From NCBI GenBank assembly GCA_947478985.1, contig CANJYC010000031.1:1-12523 (forward strand): 12,523 bases of DNA, in the 5' to 3' direction. Under the pieces are notes generated by a model. The model did no database searches. It saw nothing but the letters and a program-made list of their open reading frames with translations, and was not told the origin of the DNA. This DNA is from Acidobacteriota bacterium (lineage in GTDB: Bacteria; Acidobacteriota; Vicinamibacteria; Vicinamibacterales; UBA2999). Made by a program: the position numbers and the translations under genes. Within the stretch, counting starts at the first letter, position 1. Every line of letters begins with the position of its first letter. This document shows, in pieces, positions 6,159 to 12,523 of this stretch.

Positions 6159-7295
6159 ATGGGACGGCTCGCCGAGGTGGCCGCGCTCTTCCTGCGGCTC
6201 GGGTTGACGGCGTTCGGTGGTCCGGCCGCCCATGTGGCCCTCATCGAGCGGGAATGCGTGGCACGTCGCCAGTGGATCACGCGCCACGCATTCCTCAACC
6301 TGCTTGGTGTCGCGAACCTCATTCCGGGACCGACCTCGACCGAACTGGCCATGCACGTGGGACGGCAGCGCGCGGGCTGGCTGGGTCTCGTCGTGGCGGG
6401 GCTGGCCTTCATCGTTCCCGGTGCGGTGATGGTCGGTCTGCTGGCCGCGTTCTACCAGCAGGCTGGGCAGTTGCCGATGGCCCGCGGCGTGTTCGCGATG
6501 GTGCAGCCGGTGGTCGTGGTGCTGGTGCTCGGTGCGCTCGTGCCCCTGGCACGTAGCGCCATCCGCTCGCTGCCGATGGCCATGACCGCTGTCGCCGTGG
6601 TGCTGCTCGTCTGGGCGGGCCTGCCCGAGATTCGGATCCTGCTGCTCGCCGGGGTGGCGCAACTGATCGTCGGACGCACTGGGCTGGCCGTGGTCCTGCT
6701 CGCCGCGCTGGCGGCGCCGGTTGCGCAGGCCACTGCCGCTGCGGCCGCCGCCGCAGCGCCCTACGTGGGGGTCGTGTCGACGTTCGACATCGGCGCCTAC
6801 TTCCTGCGCGTCGGATCGGTGCTCTTCGGCAGCGGCTACGTGCTCCTGCCGGTACTCGAAGGGGACCTCGTTCACCGCCTTGGCTGGCTCACGCAGACGC
6901 AACTGCTCGATGCCATTGCGGCCGGACAGGCGACGCCAGGGCCTCTGTTCACGACGGCCACCTTCATCGGCTATCTCCTGGGCGGCACGCGGGCTGCCAT
7001 TGTGGCCACGGTTGCGATGTTCCTTCCGGCCTTCGTCTTTTCGGCGCTGTCGTCCGCGATGCTCGATCGGTTCGCCCGCTCCCCGGCGGCCGCACGGTTT
7101 CTCCAGGGGGTCAACGCGGCCGCCGTGGCACTGATTGCTGTCGTGCTGTTCCGGCTCGGCGTGCTGGCATTGACCGGTCCCGTGCCCATCGCCGTGGCGC
7201 TTCTGGCCGCCGCTGCGATCCATCTCGGTGGCGTAAATTCCTCACTGGTCCTGCTCGGCGCAGCGCTTCTCGGTGCGGGTATCGGCCTGTTCTGA
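6159..7295 (+). CDS. chrA: Chromate transporter ChrA (two-domain CHR family)
   Basis: The 378-residue membrane protein belongs to the long-chain CHR family of chromate efflux pumps, made of two homologous halves. The N-terminal half shows AFGGPAAHVALIERE (18-32), RRQWIT (36-41) and NLIPGPTSTELA (53-64). The C-terminal half shows FLRVGSVLFGSGYVLLP (215-231), DAIAAGQATPGP (251-262) and FTTATFIGYLLGG (264-276). An Ala-rich linker including a run of eight alanines (193-200) joins the halves; otherwise it is mostly hydrophobic segments. The ATG abuts the crcB stop (TAG then ATG) in the same frame with no clear Shine-Dalgarno, so translation probably depends on termination-reinitiation from crcB. 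Some CHR proteins may carry other oxyanions such as sulfate, so the exact substrate is inferred. Confidence 0.93.
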   Translation: MGRLAEVAALFLRLGLTAFGGPAAHVALIERECVARRQWITRHAFLNLLGVANLIPGPTSTELAMHVGRQRAGWLGLVVAGLAFIVPGAVMVGLLAAFYQQAGQLPMARGVFAMVQPVVVVLVLGALVPLARSAIRSLPMAMTAVAVVLLVWAGLPEIRILLLAGVAQLIVGRTGLAVVLLAALAAPVAQATAAAAAAAAPYVGVVSTFDIGAYFLRVGSVLFGSGYVLLPVLEGDLVHRLGWLTQTQLLDAIAAGQATPGPLFTTATFIGYLLGGTRAAIVATVAMFLPAFVFSALSSAMLDRFARSPAAARFLQGVNAAAVALIAVVLFRLGVLALTGPVPIAVALLAAAAIHLGGVNSSLVLLGAALLGAGIGLF

Positions 7296-7368
7296 CCGGA
7301 GTTAACGCCCATGTAACAGGACCGTCGCACGTCGATCACACCCCTCCCGTATCTTCGAACCGTCAGCT

Positions 7369-7390
7369 GGGCCTACGCGTGTTCAGGCCC
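7369..7390 (+). other. Small inverted repeat in the leader of the TonB receptor gene
   Basis: GGGCCT (7369-7374) and AGGCCC (7385-7390) are perfect inverted repeats with a 10-nt loop, just ahead of the Shine-Dalgarno. This could be a mRNA hairpin or a protein site. The remainder of the 111-bp gap (7296-7406) has TATCTT (7350-7355) as a possible -10 but no matching -35. Confidence 0.25.
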
Positions 7391-7396
7391 GCTATC

Positions 7397-7403
7397 GGAG
7401 GAG
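7397..7403 (+). promoter_or_regulatory. Shine-Dalgarno of the TonB receptor gene
   Basis: GGAGGAG ends 3 nt before ATG 7407, with GGAGG spaced 5 nt from it. It favours Met1 over the in-frame ATG at 7422. Confidence 0.8.
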
Positions 7404-7406
7404 TGC

Positions 7407-10400
7407 ATGAAGGGTTTTCGGATGTATTTGGTGGCCGTTGCGATGATCGCATTCGGCGCCGCGACGGCGAGTTCCGCGTTCGCGCAAACGGACGGACGCT
7501 TCACCGGAACCGTCCTTGATTCGAGCGGGGCATTCGTGCCCGGCGCCACGGTCATCGTGAAGAACGAAAGAACCGGCGAAGAGCGGACCGTGACCGCCAA
7601 CGCGCAAGGGCGCTACGTCGTCCCCAACCTGCGGCCATCGTCGTATACGATCCGCGTCACCTTCGGAAACTTCGCTCCGCTCGAATACACCGAGATGACG
7701 CTTGCGGCGGCACAGGAGTTCACGGTTGATCTGACCCTCCAGGCGGCCGGCGTCACTGAGATGGTGACGGTCATGGGTCAGTCCAACGCCATTGACCTCT
7801 CCTCGGCTCGCATCGGTGTCAACGTCAGCGAGCGTGAGGTGACAAACCTGCCGGTCAACGGCCGGCAGATGTCGCAGTTGATGCTGCAGGCCCCAGGGTC
7901 TCAGAACGCAGGTACCGGCACCTGGAATGATGTCCGGTTCAGTGGCCAGGCCAATCAGCAGAACGTCATCAAGTTCGACGGCGTGGAAGGGTCCGCCATC
8001 ATCGACGCTTCTCCCGGCAACCTCAACGGCCAGATTCCGTCGCCGTTCAAGCTGCAGGCCAGCCTCGAGAATGTTCAGGAGTTCCGCGTGGAGTCGAACA
8101 ATTACCCTGCGGAGTTCGGCACCGGTACCGGCGGGCAGGTGAGTGTCGTCACGAAGTCGGGGACGAATGTGTTTCGGGGTTCCACGTTTGAGTACTACCG
8201 GAACGACAAACTCGACGCCCCGAACTACTTCGACGCCACGCGCAATAATGACGGCAGCATCCTCACGAAGCTTCCGAAGTCCAAGCTGAAGCAGCACCAG
8301 TTCGGCGGGTCGTTCGGCGGCCCCCTCCTGCGTGACCGGGCGTTCATCTTCGGCAGTTACGAGGGCTACCGGCTCGATGCTGGCGTGAACTACGTGGAGG
8401 CGGCGCCGAGCGCGGCGGCCTGGGCGCGCGCCGTGCCGGCCATCGCGGCACTGCGGTCCGGGTTCACCTCAAGCAGTGCCGTGGTGCTGCCGGGGGCGTC
8501 GACCAGTGCCGACTTCGACATCTATCAGCTGCAGGCACTTGAGGCGGTCCGGGAGAACTCTCTCAGCGCCCGTTTCGACCTGCGCTTCAATCGGCAGTGG
8601 GCGTCGTACCTGCGCGTGTTCCACGATGATGGAGAGCAGAATCGCCCCGAGGGCATCAGCGGACGTGTCGTCCGGGTCTCGAGCAAGCCCACCAACGCCA
8701 TTCTGAACTTCGCCGGCACGTTTGACGGCGGTATGCAGAACGAATTCAAAATCGGCTACAACGCGCCACCCACCCGGATCAATGGCGTGGTGCCGTCGGT
8801 CAGTGGTGTCGATTTCAGCAACCTCACGTTCAATCTGAGCGGCAGCATCGCCAACACCGGCATTGCCGGTCAGAGCAGCTCCTCCGGCATCGTCGTGCCC
8901 GGCGGTCTCGTGCGCGCGAACAGTGCGACCAACGGTCGTGGACAGCCCTACGATCCGATGTCGCTCGCGTTCTCAGACACCGTTACGAAGGTGAACGGCA
9001 ATCACCTCATGAAGGTCGGCGCGGATGTGCGCATGATCAGGATGACGACCGACCAGTTGGGCGGGACGACCTATACCTTCCCCAACGTCACCGCATTCCT
9101 GGCCAATACGCCTTCGGCCATTCAGTACCTGGGCGACATCAGCGCGCCGAGCGTGTTCAACCAGGGCGCCACCGGGTCGCGTCACACCCGGCAGGAATAC
9201 TACGTTGGCTTCGCGCAGGACGAGTGGCACGCGACGTCCAATCTGACGCTCAACTACGGACTGCGGTACGACTACTACACCCCGATGAAGGAACGCGACA
9301 ACCTCATCGTCAAGTTCAATACCGACACGGGCGTGCTTGATCCGAACACCACCCCGTTCTTCACCGCGAAGAAGGACAGTCTCCAGCCACGGGTCTCGAT
9401 GACCTACGCGCCCGGACGTACCGTCTTCCGCACGGGCTTCGGCATTTTTGTCGGCCCGGGCCAGGGCGAAGACCAGATCCAGCCGATCGAGAGCGACCGT
9501 GTCAGCACGACGTTGAGCACCGGCCCGCTTCTCGCGTTCCCCATTGACAGCGCGGTGCTCGTGGCCAACTTCTCGGGCAACCCGAACAACCGCGCCTATG
9601 CGCCGCGGGCCTACGCGCCCGAATACAACATCCCCGAAAAGGTCTATCAGTACACCGCGTCCGTCCAGCGGGAATTCGGCGGTAATCTGTCCGCGACAGC
9701 GGCCTATGTCGGCGCGCAGGGCCGCAACCAGTTCCTGCGGACGATTACGAACCGGATTACGAGTGTGGTGACGAACCCGAACCCCGCCAGTGCGGCGTTG
9801 GTCATCCGCGAGTTCTCAATCGCGCAGCGCGACGCGAGCGGCAATATCACAAGCGTGCAGAACCCCTTTGCCGAAATTGACGTCAAGACGAGCGGCGGCC
9901 GCAATAACTACAACGCGATGATGCTGTCGGTGAATCGCCGGTCGGTGTCCGGTCTGTCCACGAACATGCAGTACACGCTTGGGCGCAGCCGTGGTAACAC
10001 GGGCGGCTCGAATGAAGCGAACACCGCGGCCAACAACGCGAATCCCAACACACTCGCCGACTTCGACTACGACAACGGCTACAACAACTTCGACGTCCGC
10101 CACACCTTCAACGTGAGCATGCTCTATTCGCTCCCGTTCGGTCGCGGCAAGAAGTTCGGCAGTGACGCCGGCAGCGTCGCGGAGGCCCTGCTCGGCGGCT
10201 GGGACATCGGCGGCATCGTGAACGCCCGCAGCGGGTTGCCTGTGCCGGTGCAGATTGTGCGTCCGGACGTGGTCTACCGCGACGGCTCCGGGAACGTGTT
10301 CGCGAATCCGGCGGCCGATCGTGTCGCCATCATCAACACGCCCGGTGGCGGTGCGTCGCGCAATGTGCGTCGGCCGGATCTGGTGCCAGGCGTCGACCCG

Positions 10401-10802
10401 TATATCAAGAGCGGTGGTCTGCTGTTCCTGAACCCGGCCGCGTTTGCGACGCCGGCCCCAGGTCAGTTCGGCAACCTCGAGCGGAACTCGATTCATGGCC
10501 CTGGTTCGAAGCAGGTGGACATGTTCCTTTCCAAGCACTTCAGCATGGGCGGGAAAGCCAACATGGAGTTCCGGGCTGAGGTCTTCAATGTGTTCGACAC
10601 CGTAAACTTTGCAAACCCGATTGGCACGCTGCCGCAGGCGATTCCGACGGCGGCGCTCTCCGAGGCAAACCGCGTGCAGCCGGGACAGCCCTACACGGCA
10701 GGCGCGGCAGGCACCTTCGGCCGGCTCTCGAGCACGGTCGGGCGGACGGTCGGTCTCGGCACACCGCGACAGATTCAGGTGGCCTTGCGCCTGAACTTCT
10801 AA
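7407..10802 (+). CDS. TonB-dependent receptor, Oar-like, with N-terminal carboxypeptidase-regulatory-like domain
   Basis: This 1131-residue outer-membrane transporter starts with a signal peptide (basic start, hydrophobic core, SSAFA|QTDG with cleavage after about Ala26). Residues 29-110 form a CarboxypepD_reg beta-sandwich (GTVLDSSGAFVPGATV, GRYVVPNL). A plug domain follows at about 118-255, with LPVNGRQMSQLMLQAPG (148-164), VIKFDGVEG (187-195) and GTGTGGQVSVVTKSGTN (238-254). The rest is a long barrel ending in LRLNF, with the terminal Phe expected for BAM-dependent assembly. Such Oar-like receptors are greatly expanded in Acidobacteriota and are thought to import large organic substrates energised by TonB; the ligand cannot be read from sequence. 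No SusD-like partner, TonB or sugar-degrading gene is adjacent, so it is probably a single-gene unit ended by the hairpin at 10815. Confidence 0.95.
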   Translation: MKGFRMYLVAVAMIAFGAATASSAFAQTDGRFTGTVLDSSGAFVPGATVIVKNERTGEERTVTANAQGRYVVPNLRPSSYTIRVTFGNFAPLEYTEMTLAAAQEFTVDLTLQAAGVTEMVTVMGQSNAIDLSSARIGVNVSEREVTNLPVNGRQMSQLMLQAPGSQNAGTGTWNDVRFSGQANQQNVIKFDGVEGSAIIDASPGNLNGQIPSPFKLQASLENVQEFRVESNNYPAEFGTGTGGQVSVVTKSGTNVFRGSTFEYYRNDKLDAPNYFDATRNNDGSILTKLPKSKLKQHQFGGSFGGPLLRDRAFIFGSYEGYRLDAGVNYVEAAPSAAAWARAVPAIAALRSGFTSSSAVVLPGASTSADFDIYQLQALEAVRENSLSARFDLRFNRQWASYLRVFHDDGEQNRPEGISGRVVRVSSKPTNAILNFAGTFDGGMQNEFKIGYNAPPTRINGVVPSVSGVDFSNLTFNLSGSIANTGIAGQSSSSGIVVPGGLVRANSATNGRGQPYDPMSLAFSDTVTKVNGNHLMKVGADVRMIRMTTDQLGGTTYTFPNVTAFLANTPSAIQYLGDISAPSVFNQGATGSRHTRQEYYVGFAQDEWHATSNLTLNYGLRYDYYTPMKERDNLIVKFNTDTGVLDPNTTPFFTAKKDSLQPRVSMTYAPGRTVFRTGFGIFVGPGQGEDQIQPIESDRVSTTLSTGPLLAFPIDSAVLVANFSGNPNNRAYAPRAYAPEYNIPEKVYQYTASVQREFGGNLSATAAYVGAQGRNQFLRTITNRITSVVTNPNPASAALVIREFSIAQRDASGNITSVQNPFAEIDVKTSGGRNNYNAMMLSVNRRSVSGLSTNMQYTLGRSRGNTGGSNEANTAANNANPNTLADFDYDNGYNNFDVRHTFNVSMLYSLPFGRGKKFGSDAGSVAEALLGGWDIGGIVNARSGLPVPVQIVRPDVVYRDGSGNVFANPAADRVAIINTPGGGASRNVRRPDLVPGVDPYIKSGGLLFLNPAAFATPAPGQFGNLERNSIHGPGSKQVDMFLSKHFSMGGKANMEFRAEVFNVFDTVNFANPIGTLPQAIPTAALSEANRVQPGQPYTAGAAGTFGRLSSTVGRTVGLGTPRQIQVALRLNF

Positions 10803-10814
10803 CCACCACTGAGA

Positions 10815-10850
10815 ATCCGGGGGCAGCGTCTGACGACGTTGCCCCCGGAT
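10815..10850 (+). terminator. Strong 16-bp hairpin after the TonB receptor gene
   Basis: A 16-nt arm (10815-10830, beginning ATCCGGGGGC) pairs with 10835-10850 (ending GCCCCCGGAT) around a TGAC loop. All positions pair, with one G-U wobble. It begins 13 bp after the receptor stop codon. There is no U-tract, so it is a terminator of the tractless kind, or an mRNA 3'-end stabiliser. Its 3' arm runs into the -10-like hexamer of the next gene. Confidence 0.6.
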
Positions 10851-10855
10851 ATCAT
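10850..10855 (+). promoter_or_regulatory. Candidate -10 box for leaderless aqpS-arsC transcript
   Basis: TATCAT lies 7 nt before the channel ATG at 10863, with no Shine-Dalgarno between. Transcription would begin at about the start codon. A convincing -35 is not visible at 16-18 bp, as that span is inside the hairpin. Confidence 0.42.
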
Positions 10856-10862
10856 CTGCACC

Positions 10863-11504
10863 ATGCGTTCACTGGCAGCCGAAGGCGTCGGCACGGCCCT
10901 CTTACTCGCGACGGTCGTCGGGTCCGGCATCATGGGCGAACAGCTTGCGGGCGGCAACATCGCCATCGCGCTGCTCGCGAACTCCCTCGCAACCGGCGCG
11001 GCACTCGTCGCCCTCATCCTCACCTTCGGCCCCGTGTCCGGGGCGCACTTCAATCCCGCAGTGACGCTCGCGGATGCCTCGACCGGGGGAACCGCGTGGC
11101 GCCGTGTGCCCGGCTATATCGGGGTGCAGATCATCGGCGCCATCGTCGGCGTGTGGATCGCGCACCTGATGTACGGGCTGCCGGTGTTCATGGTCTCGAC
11201 GCATGTGCGTGCGGGCGGGGCGCAGCTGTTCAGCGAGGTCATCGCGACATTCGGGCTGGTGCTCGTCATCCTGGGATGCGCGCGCCACCGCCCGGAGATG
11301 GTGCCGTTCGCGGTGGCCGCCTACATCACTGCGGCGTACTGGTTCACCGCGTCCACCTCGTTCGCGAATCCGGCCGTGACCATTGCCCGCAGCATGACAG
11401 ACACCTTTGCCGGCATCCGTCCCATGGACGCGCCGGGGTTCATCGCGGCGCAATTGTGCGGGGCGCTGGCCGCCACGCGATTCTTCCGATGGATGTCACG
11501 ATGA
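10863..11504 (+). CDS. MIP-family aquaporin-like channel, AqpS type, probable arsenite exit channel
   Basis: The 213-residue protein has about six hydrophobic segments and both half-helix motifs of major intrinsic proteins: HFNPAVT with NPA at 64-66 and FANPAVTIARS with NPA at 169-171. The Arg that normally follows the second NPA in aquaporins (NPAR) is Val172 here, with the next Arg at 176; this pattern is typical of the AqpS-like branch. The start at ATG 10863 is preferred to a TTG at 10839, because the eight extra residues fall in the hairpin. Its 3' end overlaps arsC by ATGA. In Sinorhizobium meliloti, AqpS replaces an arsenite pump and lets arsenite made by ArsC flow out; the same role is inferred here from the neighbour. 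Transport of water or other small neutral solutes is the alternative. Confidence 0.88.
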   Translation: MRSLAAEGVGTALLLATVVGSGIMGEQLAGGNIAIALLANSLATGAALVALILTFGPVSGAHFNPAVTLADASTGGTAWRRVPGYIGVQIIGAIVGVWIAHLMYGLPVFMVSTHVRAGGAQLFSEVIATFGLVLVILGCARHRPEMVPFAVAAYITAAYWFTASTSFANPAVTIARSMTDTFAGIRPMDAPGFIAAQLCGALAATRFFRWMSR

Positions 11505-11899
11505 CGACCGTGCTCTTCGCCTGCGTGCACAATGCGGGACGGTCGCAGATGGCCGCCGCCTTCTTCAATCAGCTGGCGGACCCTGAGAAGGCGCGCGGAA
11601 TATCGGCGGGCACCAGTCCTGGTCCGCGCGTCCACCCGGAAGTGGTGGCCGCCATGCGCGAAGTGGGCATCGACCTTGAAAGCGCAGGCACGCAGCGCCT
11701 GACGCCTGAGCTCGCAGAGCAGGCGCACATGCTCATCACGATGGGATGCGGGGACGAATGTCCTGTGGTGCCTGGCGCGCGGCGCGACGACTGGCCGCTC
11801 GAGGACCCGAAGGGGAAGTCGATGGACGACGTGCGGCGCATTCGCGATGACGTGCGCGCACGGGTCGCCGCGCTGATCAGTGCGGAAGGTTGGGGATAG
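11501..11899 (+). CDS. arsC: Arsenate reductase, low-molecular-weight-phosphatase fold (thiol-dependent ArsC)
   Basis: The 132-residue cytosolic enzyme reduces arsenate to arsenite. The P-loop CVHNAGRS gives Cys8-x5-Arg14, the nucleophile and oxyanion-binding Arg of the LMW-PTP fold. Two further cysteines, Cys83 and Cys87 (MGCGDECP), would act as the relay that forms the disulfide. Asp102 in EDP is the general acid. The Cys pair is four residues apart, closer than in the staphylococcal pI258 enzyme and like the MGCGDxCP seen in actinobacterial ArsC proteins, so whether thioredoxin or a small thiol regenerates it is open. ATG 11501 overlaps the channel stop (ATGA), implying translational coupling; there is no good Shine-Dalgarno. 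It is not the glutaredoxin-dependent E. coli ArsC family. No arsR, arsB or acr3 is in the window. A simple tyrosine phosphatase is less likely because of the extra cysteines. Confidence 0.92.
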   Translation: MTTVLFACVHNAGRSQMAAAFFNQLADPEKARGISAGTSPGPRVHPEVVAAMREVGIDLESAGTQRLTPELAEQAHMLITMGCGDECPVVPGARRDDWPLEDPKGKSMDDVRRIRDDVRARVAALISAEGWG

Positions 11900-11908
11900 C
11901 GTTTCCGT

Positions 11909-12523
11909 CTAGGCCGGCGCATCAGGCGCGGGCAGTGTCACGGTAAACAGGGCGCCGCCTTCCGGACGGTTCGCCGCACGCACCTCACCCTTGTGCAGCT
12001 CGACGAGGTGTTTGACGATCGCCAGGCCCAGCCCGGTGCCTCCCGGGCGGGCACGCGACTTGTCGACGCGATAGAAACGTTCGAACACCCGCGTCAGGTC
12101 TTCCGGCGGGATGCCCGGTCCGGAGTCGGCCACGGTCATCACCATCCGGTCATCACGCCGCGACGCACCCAGATGCACCTCAGCGTCATCGGGTGAGTAG
12201 TTGACCGCGTTCTCAACCAGATTGCGCACGACGTCGTACAGTTTGGCCGGGTCGCCTTCGACCGTGCCGGCCCCGACCTCCACCTGTATCGACACGTGCT
12301 GCCGCTTTGCCTGAATGGCCGGCGCGAGATCGGCGACGACGTTGCTGAAGAGCTGGTGAAGGTCGCACGTCGCCGTATCGAGCATCTCCTGCCGCGCGTC
12401 GAGTCTGGCCAGGCGCAGCAGATCCTGAACCAGTCGATCCATGCGGGCACTCTGTCGCGCGATGATCTCGAGGAAGGTCCGTGTGCCCTCGTGCGCGGAC
12501 GGTTCGTCGAGGAGCGCTTCGAC
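11909..12523 (-). CDS. Sensor histidine kinase, PhoR-like, C-terminal part (5' end outside window)
   Basis: The frame is open to the window edge, giving 204 residues; the Met at 12442 is internal. It begins just after the phospho-acceptor His of the HisKA dimerisation domain (VEALLDEPS...FLEIIARQSARMDRLVQDLLRLARLD, residues 1-42). A complete ATP-binding HATPase domain follows: N-box NLVENAVNYS (101-110), G1 box DSGPGIP (133-139), F box VFERFYRVDKS (146-156) and G2 box GTGLGLAIVKHL (162-173). The VEALLDE...LVQDLL stretch is typical of PhoR/PhoR-like kinases, which sense phosphate through the Pst system, but the sensor part is not visible. The response-regulator gene is expected upstream on the minus strand, beyond the window. 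Its stop lies 9 bp from the arsC stop, tail to tail. Confidence 0.93.
   Translation of the reverse strand, partial: VEALLDEPSAHEGTRTFLEIIARQSARMDRLVQDLLRLARLDARQEMLDTATCDLHQLFSNVVADLAPAIQAKRQHVSIQVEVGAGTVEGDPAKLYDVVRNLVENAVNYSPDDAEVHLGASRRDDRMVMTVADSGPGIPPEDLTRVFERFYRVDKSRARPGGTGLGLAIVKHLVELHKGEVRAANRPEGGALFTVTLPAPDAPA

Noticed and set aside
6730..6762. GCC-rich short repeat in chrA
   Set aside because: It encodes the Ala run of the inter-domain linker and is a coding low-complexity stretch, not an independent repeat element.
5985..7223. 412-codon minus-strand frame opposite crcB and chrA
   Set aside because: The product is a His/Gln/Arg/Gly-rich low-complexity string with no domain, explained by antisense reading of hydrophobic codons.
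7392..8297. 301-codon minus-strand frame over the start of the TonB receptor
   Set aside because: It overlaps the signal peptide and plug coding region and shows no recognisable motif or ribosome site.
1..12523. CRISPR array, insertion sequence, prophage or tRNA
   Set aside because: No regular direct repeats with spacers, no transposase or integrase motif, no terminal inverted repeats and no tRNA-like cloverleaf were seen by eye.

Overview
The window is about 12.5 kb of GC-rich, gene-dense chromosomal DNA. It most resembles an Acidobacteriota genome, possibly of the Vicinamibacteria type. This is inferred from the GC content, the large Oar-like TonB-dependent receptor with an N-terminal CarboxypepD_reg domain, and the transporter-fused spermidine-synthase-like protein. 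No rRNA, tRNA, CRISPR array, transposase or insertion sequence was seen, and no marker gene proves the phylum.

Layout. (a) 1-1428 (+): the 3' part of a membrane protein with a spermidine-synthase-like domain, convergent with (b) 1445-2710 (-): an ADP-glucose pyrophosphorylase (GlgC) of the cyanobacterial/plant type. (c) 2816-3451 (-): an NADPH/F420-dependent-reductase-like Rossmann protein with a near-perfect Shine-Dalgarno. (d) 3452-3583: a divergent intergenic region with a nested palindrome. (e) 3584-5695 (+): a 703-residue fusion of a papain-like cysteine peptidase and an alpha/beta serine hydrolase, the least familiar protein here. (f) 5778-6158 and 6159-7295 (+): fluoride channel CrcB, followed with no gap and in the same frame by chromate transporter ChrA. 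(g) 7407-10802 (+): the TonB-dependent receptor, closed by a 16-bp-stem hairpin. (h) 10863-11504 and 11501-11899 (+): an aquaporin-family channel and a thiol-type arsenate reductase overlapping by ATGA. (i) 11909-12523 (-): the 3' part of a PhoR-like sensor histidine kinase, convergent with arsC.

How the genes work together. Two modules handle toxic inorganic ions: fluoride and chromate export (crcB-chrA), and arsenate reduction coupled to a channel that probably lets arsenite leave (aqpS-like plus arsC). Both modules start just after a hairpin whose last base is the first base of a -10-like hexamer (TAGAAT or TATCAT) lying 6-7 nt before the ATG. This suggests leaderless transcripts. The polyamine-like, glycogen, reductase and peptidase-hydrolase genes look like independent units.

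The most unusual items are the peptidase-hydrolase fusion with its palindromic upstream region, the repeated hairpin / -10 / ATG arrangement, and the crcB-chrA junction separated by a single stop codon. Nothing here can be called a new system with certainty. All start sites, promoters and hairpins are by eye.
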